Made by a program: the position numbers and the translations under genes | Notes under the pieces: model-generated | Seen by the model: only the letters and a program-made list of their open reading frames with translations | Database searches by the model: none | What the model was told of the DNA's origin: nothing | Assembly: GCF_024218775.1 (NCBI RefSeq) | Contig: NZ_CP100404.1 | Coordinates: 2,170,001-2,234,000, forward strand | Length of the DNA: 64,000 nucleotides | Origin: Haloarcula marina | GTDB taxonomy: Archaea; Halobacteriota; Halobacteria; Halobacteriales; Haloarculaceae | Direction: 5' to 3' | Part shown: in pieces, positions 63,768 to 64,000 of the stretch | How the letters are laid out: every line of letters begins with the position of its first letter | Position numbering within the stretch: position 1 is the first letter of the stretch

Positions 63768-64000
63768 TTAGACGTGTCCCTTCGGTAGCAGGTCGTCGAA
63801 CCGCTGGTCGTCCAGCCAGTCACAGAGCCGACAGAGATGGTCGAGCGCTGCCGCGAACAGTTCCGCGCCCGCGTCGGCGGAGGCGTCGGTCTGGTCGCCG
63901 AAGACGCCGTTGTCCGTGGTGTCGATTGCATCGTAGAAGGTGCGAGCGCCGTGGACGCGGCCGGTCGTTTCGTCGAACTCGGCCAGTCCCCCGTCGCGAG
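63768..64000 (-). CDS. Creatininase family protein, truncated by window edge (possible ArfB)
   Basis: Only the C-terminal 77 codons are in the window. The reading frame gives GRVHGARTFYDAIDTTDNGV, then GVFGDQTDASADAGAELFAA and a stop after LLPKGHV. The GVFGD-x-T-DA segment is the usual end of creatininase-family proteins. One archaeal member, ArfB, deformylates FAPy between ArfA and ArfC, so this may complete the pathway, but the family has other roles. The N terminus lies beyond 64000. Confidence 0.6.
   Translation of the reverse strand, partial: RDGGLAEFDETTGRVHGARTFYDAIDTTDNGVFGDQTDASADAGAELFAAALDHLCRLCDWLDDQRFDDLLPKGHV

Overview
The window is chromosomal DNA from a halophilic archaeon (class Halobacteria), probably a relative of Haloarcula/Halomicroarcula. 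The genus is inferred from general knowledge of gene order, not from a search. The evidence is high GC with strong G/C preference at third codon positions, very acidic predicted proteins, archaeal-type ribosomal, RNA polymerase, TFB and RPA genes, TATA boxes close to the start codons (leaderless transcripts), GTG/TTG starts, ATGA/GTGA overlaps inside operons, and a PGF-CTERM tail. There is no CRISPR array, intact transposase or rRNA.

Layout: 1-6.4 kb holds small genes (DUF2064-like, surface protein, DUF5785-like, winged helix, GTP cyclohydrolase III, CBS-zinc ribbon, acetyltransferase, MsrB, glutaredoxin), tRNA-Ser(UGA) followed by two decayed copies of its own 3' end, and tRNA-Thr(UGU). 6.4-11 kb has the rpl7ae-rps28e-rpl24e-ndk operon on the minus strand, then tmcA-DUF456-small zinc protein on the plus strand. 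11-18 kb has an HTH-acetyltransferase, a complete electron-transfer-flavoprotein operon (ferredoxin, FixA, FixB, FixC with fused FixX domain) and an esterase. A decayed histidine kinase follows at 18.0 kb.

18.5-35.9 kb is a long minus-strand block linking information processing to isoprenoid synthesis. In transcription order it runs tRNA-Ser(GCU), rps13, rps4, rps11, rpoD, tRNA-Leu(CAG), rpl18e, rpl13, rps9, rpoN, rpoK, eno, rps2, two DUF5518 membrane proteins, a cytochrome P450, mvk, ipk, a membrane-anchored acidic disordered protein, RNase J, geranylgeranyl diphosphate synthase, an ArsA/Get3 ATPase and gltX. Mevalonate kinase, isopentenyl phosphate kinase and the prenyl synthase together serve archaeal ether lipids.

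36-41 kb has an Mrp-type ATPase, rps17e and a four-gene operon cofD-dus-citG-like-DUF447. 41-44.5 kb (plus) holds a dual-specificity phosphatase, an HD dNTPase-like protein, a deaminase-type amidohydrolase and UspA. 44.5-49.4 kb (minus) groups all parts of a biotin-dependent acyl-CoA carboxylase (pccB, pccX, pccA) with biotin ligase birA. 49.5-58.9 kb is mixed: UDG-like, an HTH regulator with a palindromic promoter site, EamA exporter, UPF0212, UPF0058, aIF2-beta, TFB, a decayed PGF-CTERM gene tail, a membrane protein/HTH pair, DUF357, thioredoxin reductase and the riboflavin reductase. 59-62.9 kb is the rpa-rpap-rpe operon, followed by fructose-bisphosphatase and a truncated creatininase-family gene at the edge.

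Points most worth a second look: (1) the membrane-anchored acidic protein with repeated DDIF-type motifs next to RNase J; (2) palindromes placed on the promoters of rpl7ae, rnj, the fix operon and the HTH regulator; (3) the duplicated N-terminal module of the ETF alpha subunit; (4) the tRNA-Ser 3'-end scars; (5) two gene remnants at 18.0 and 55.0 kb.
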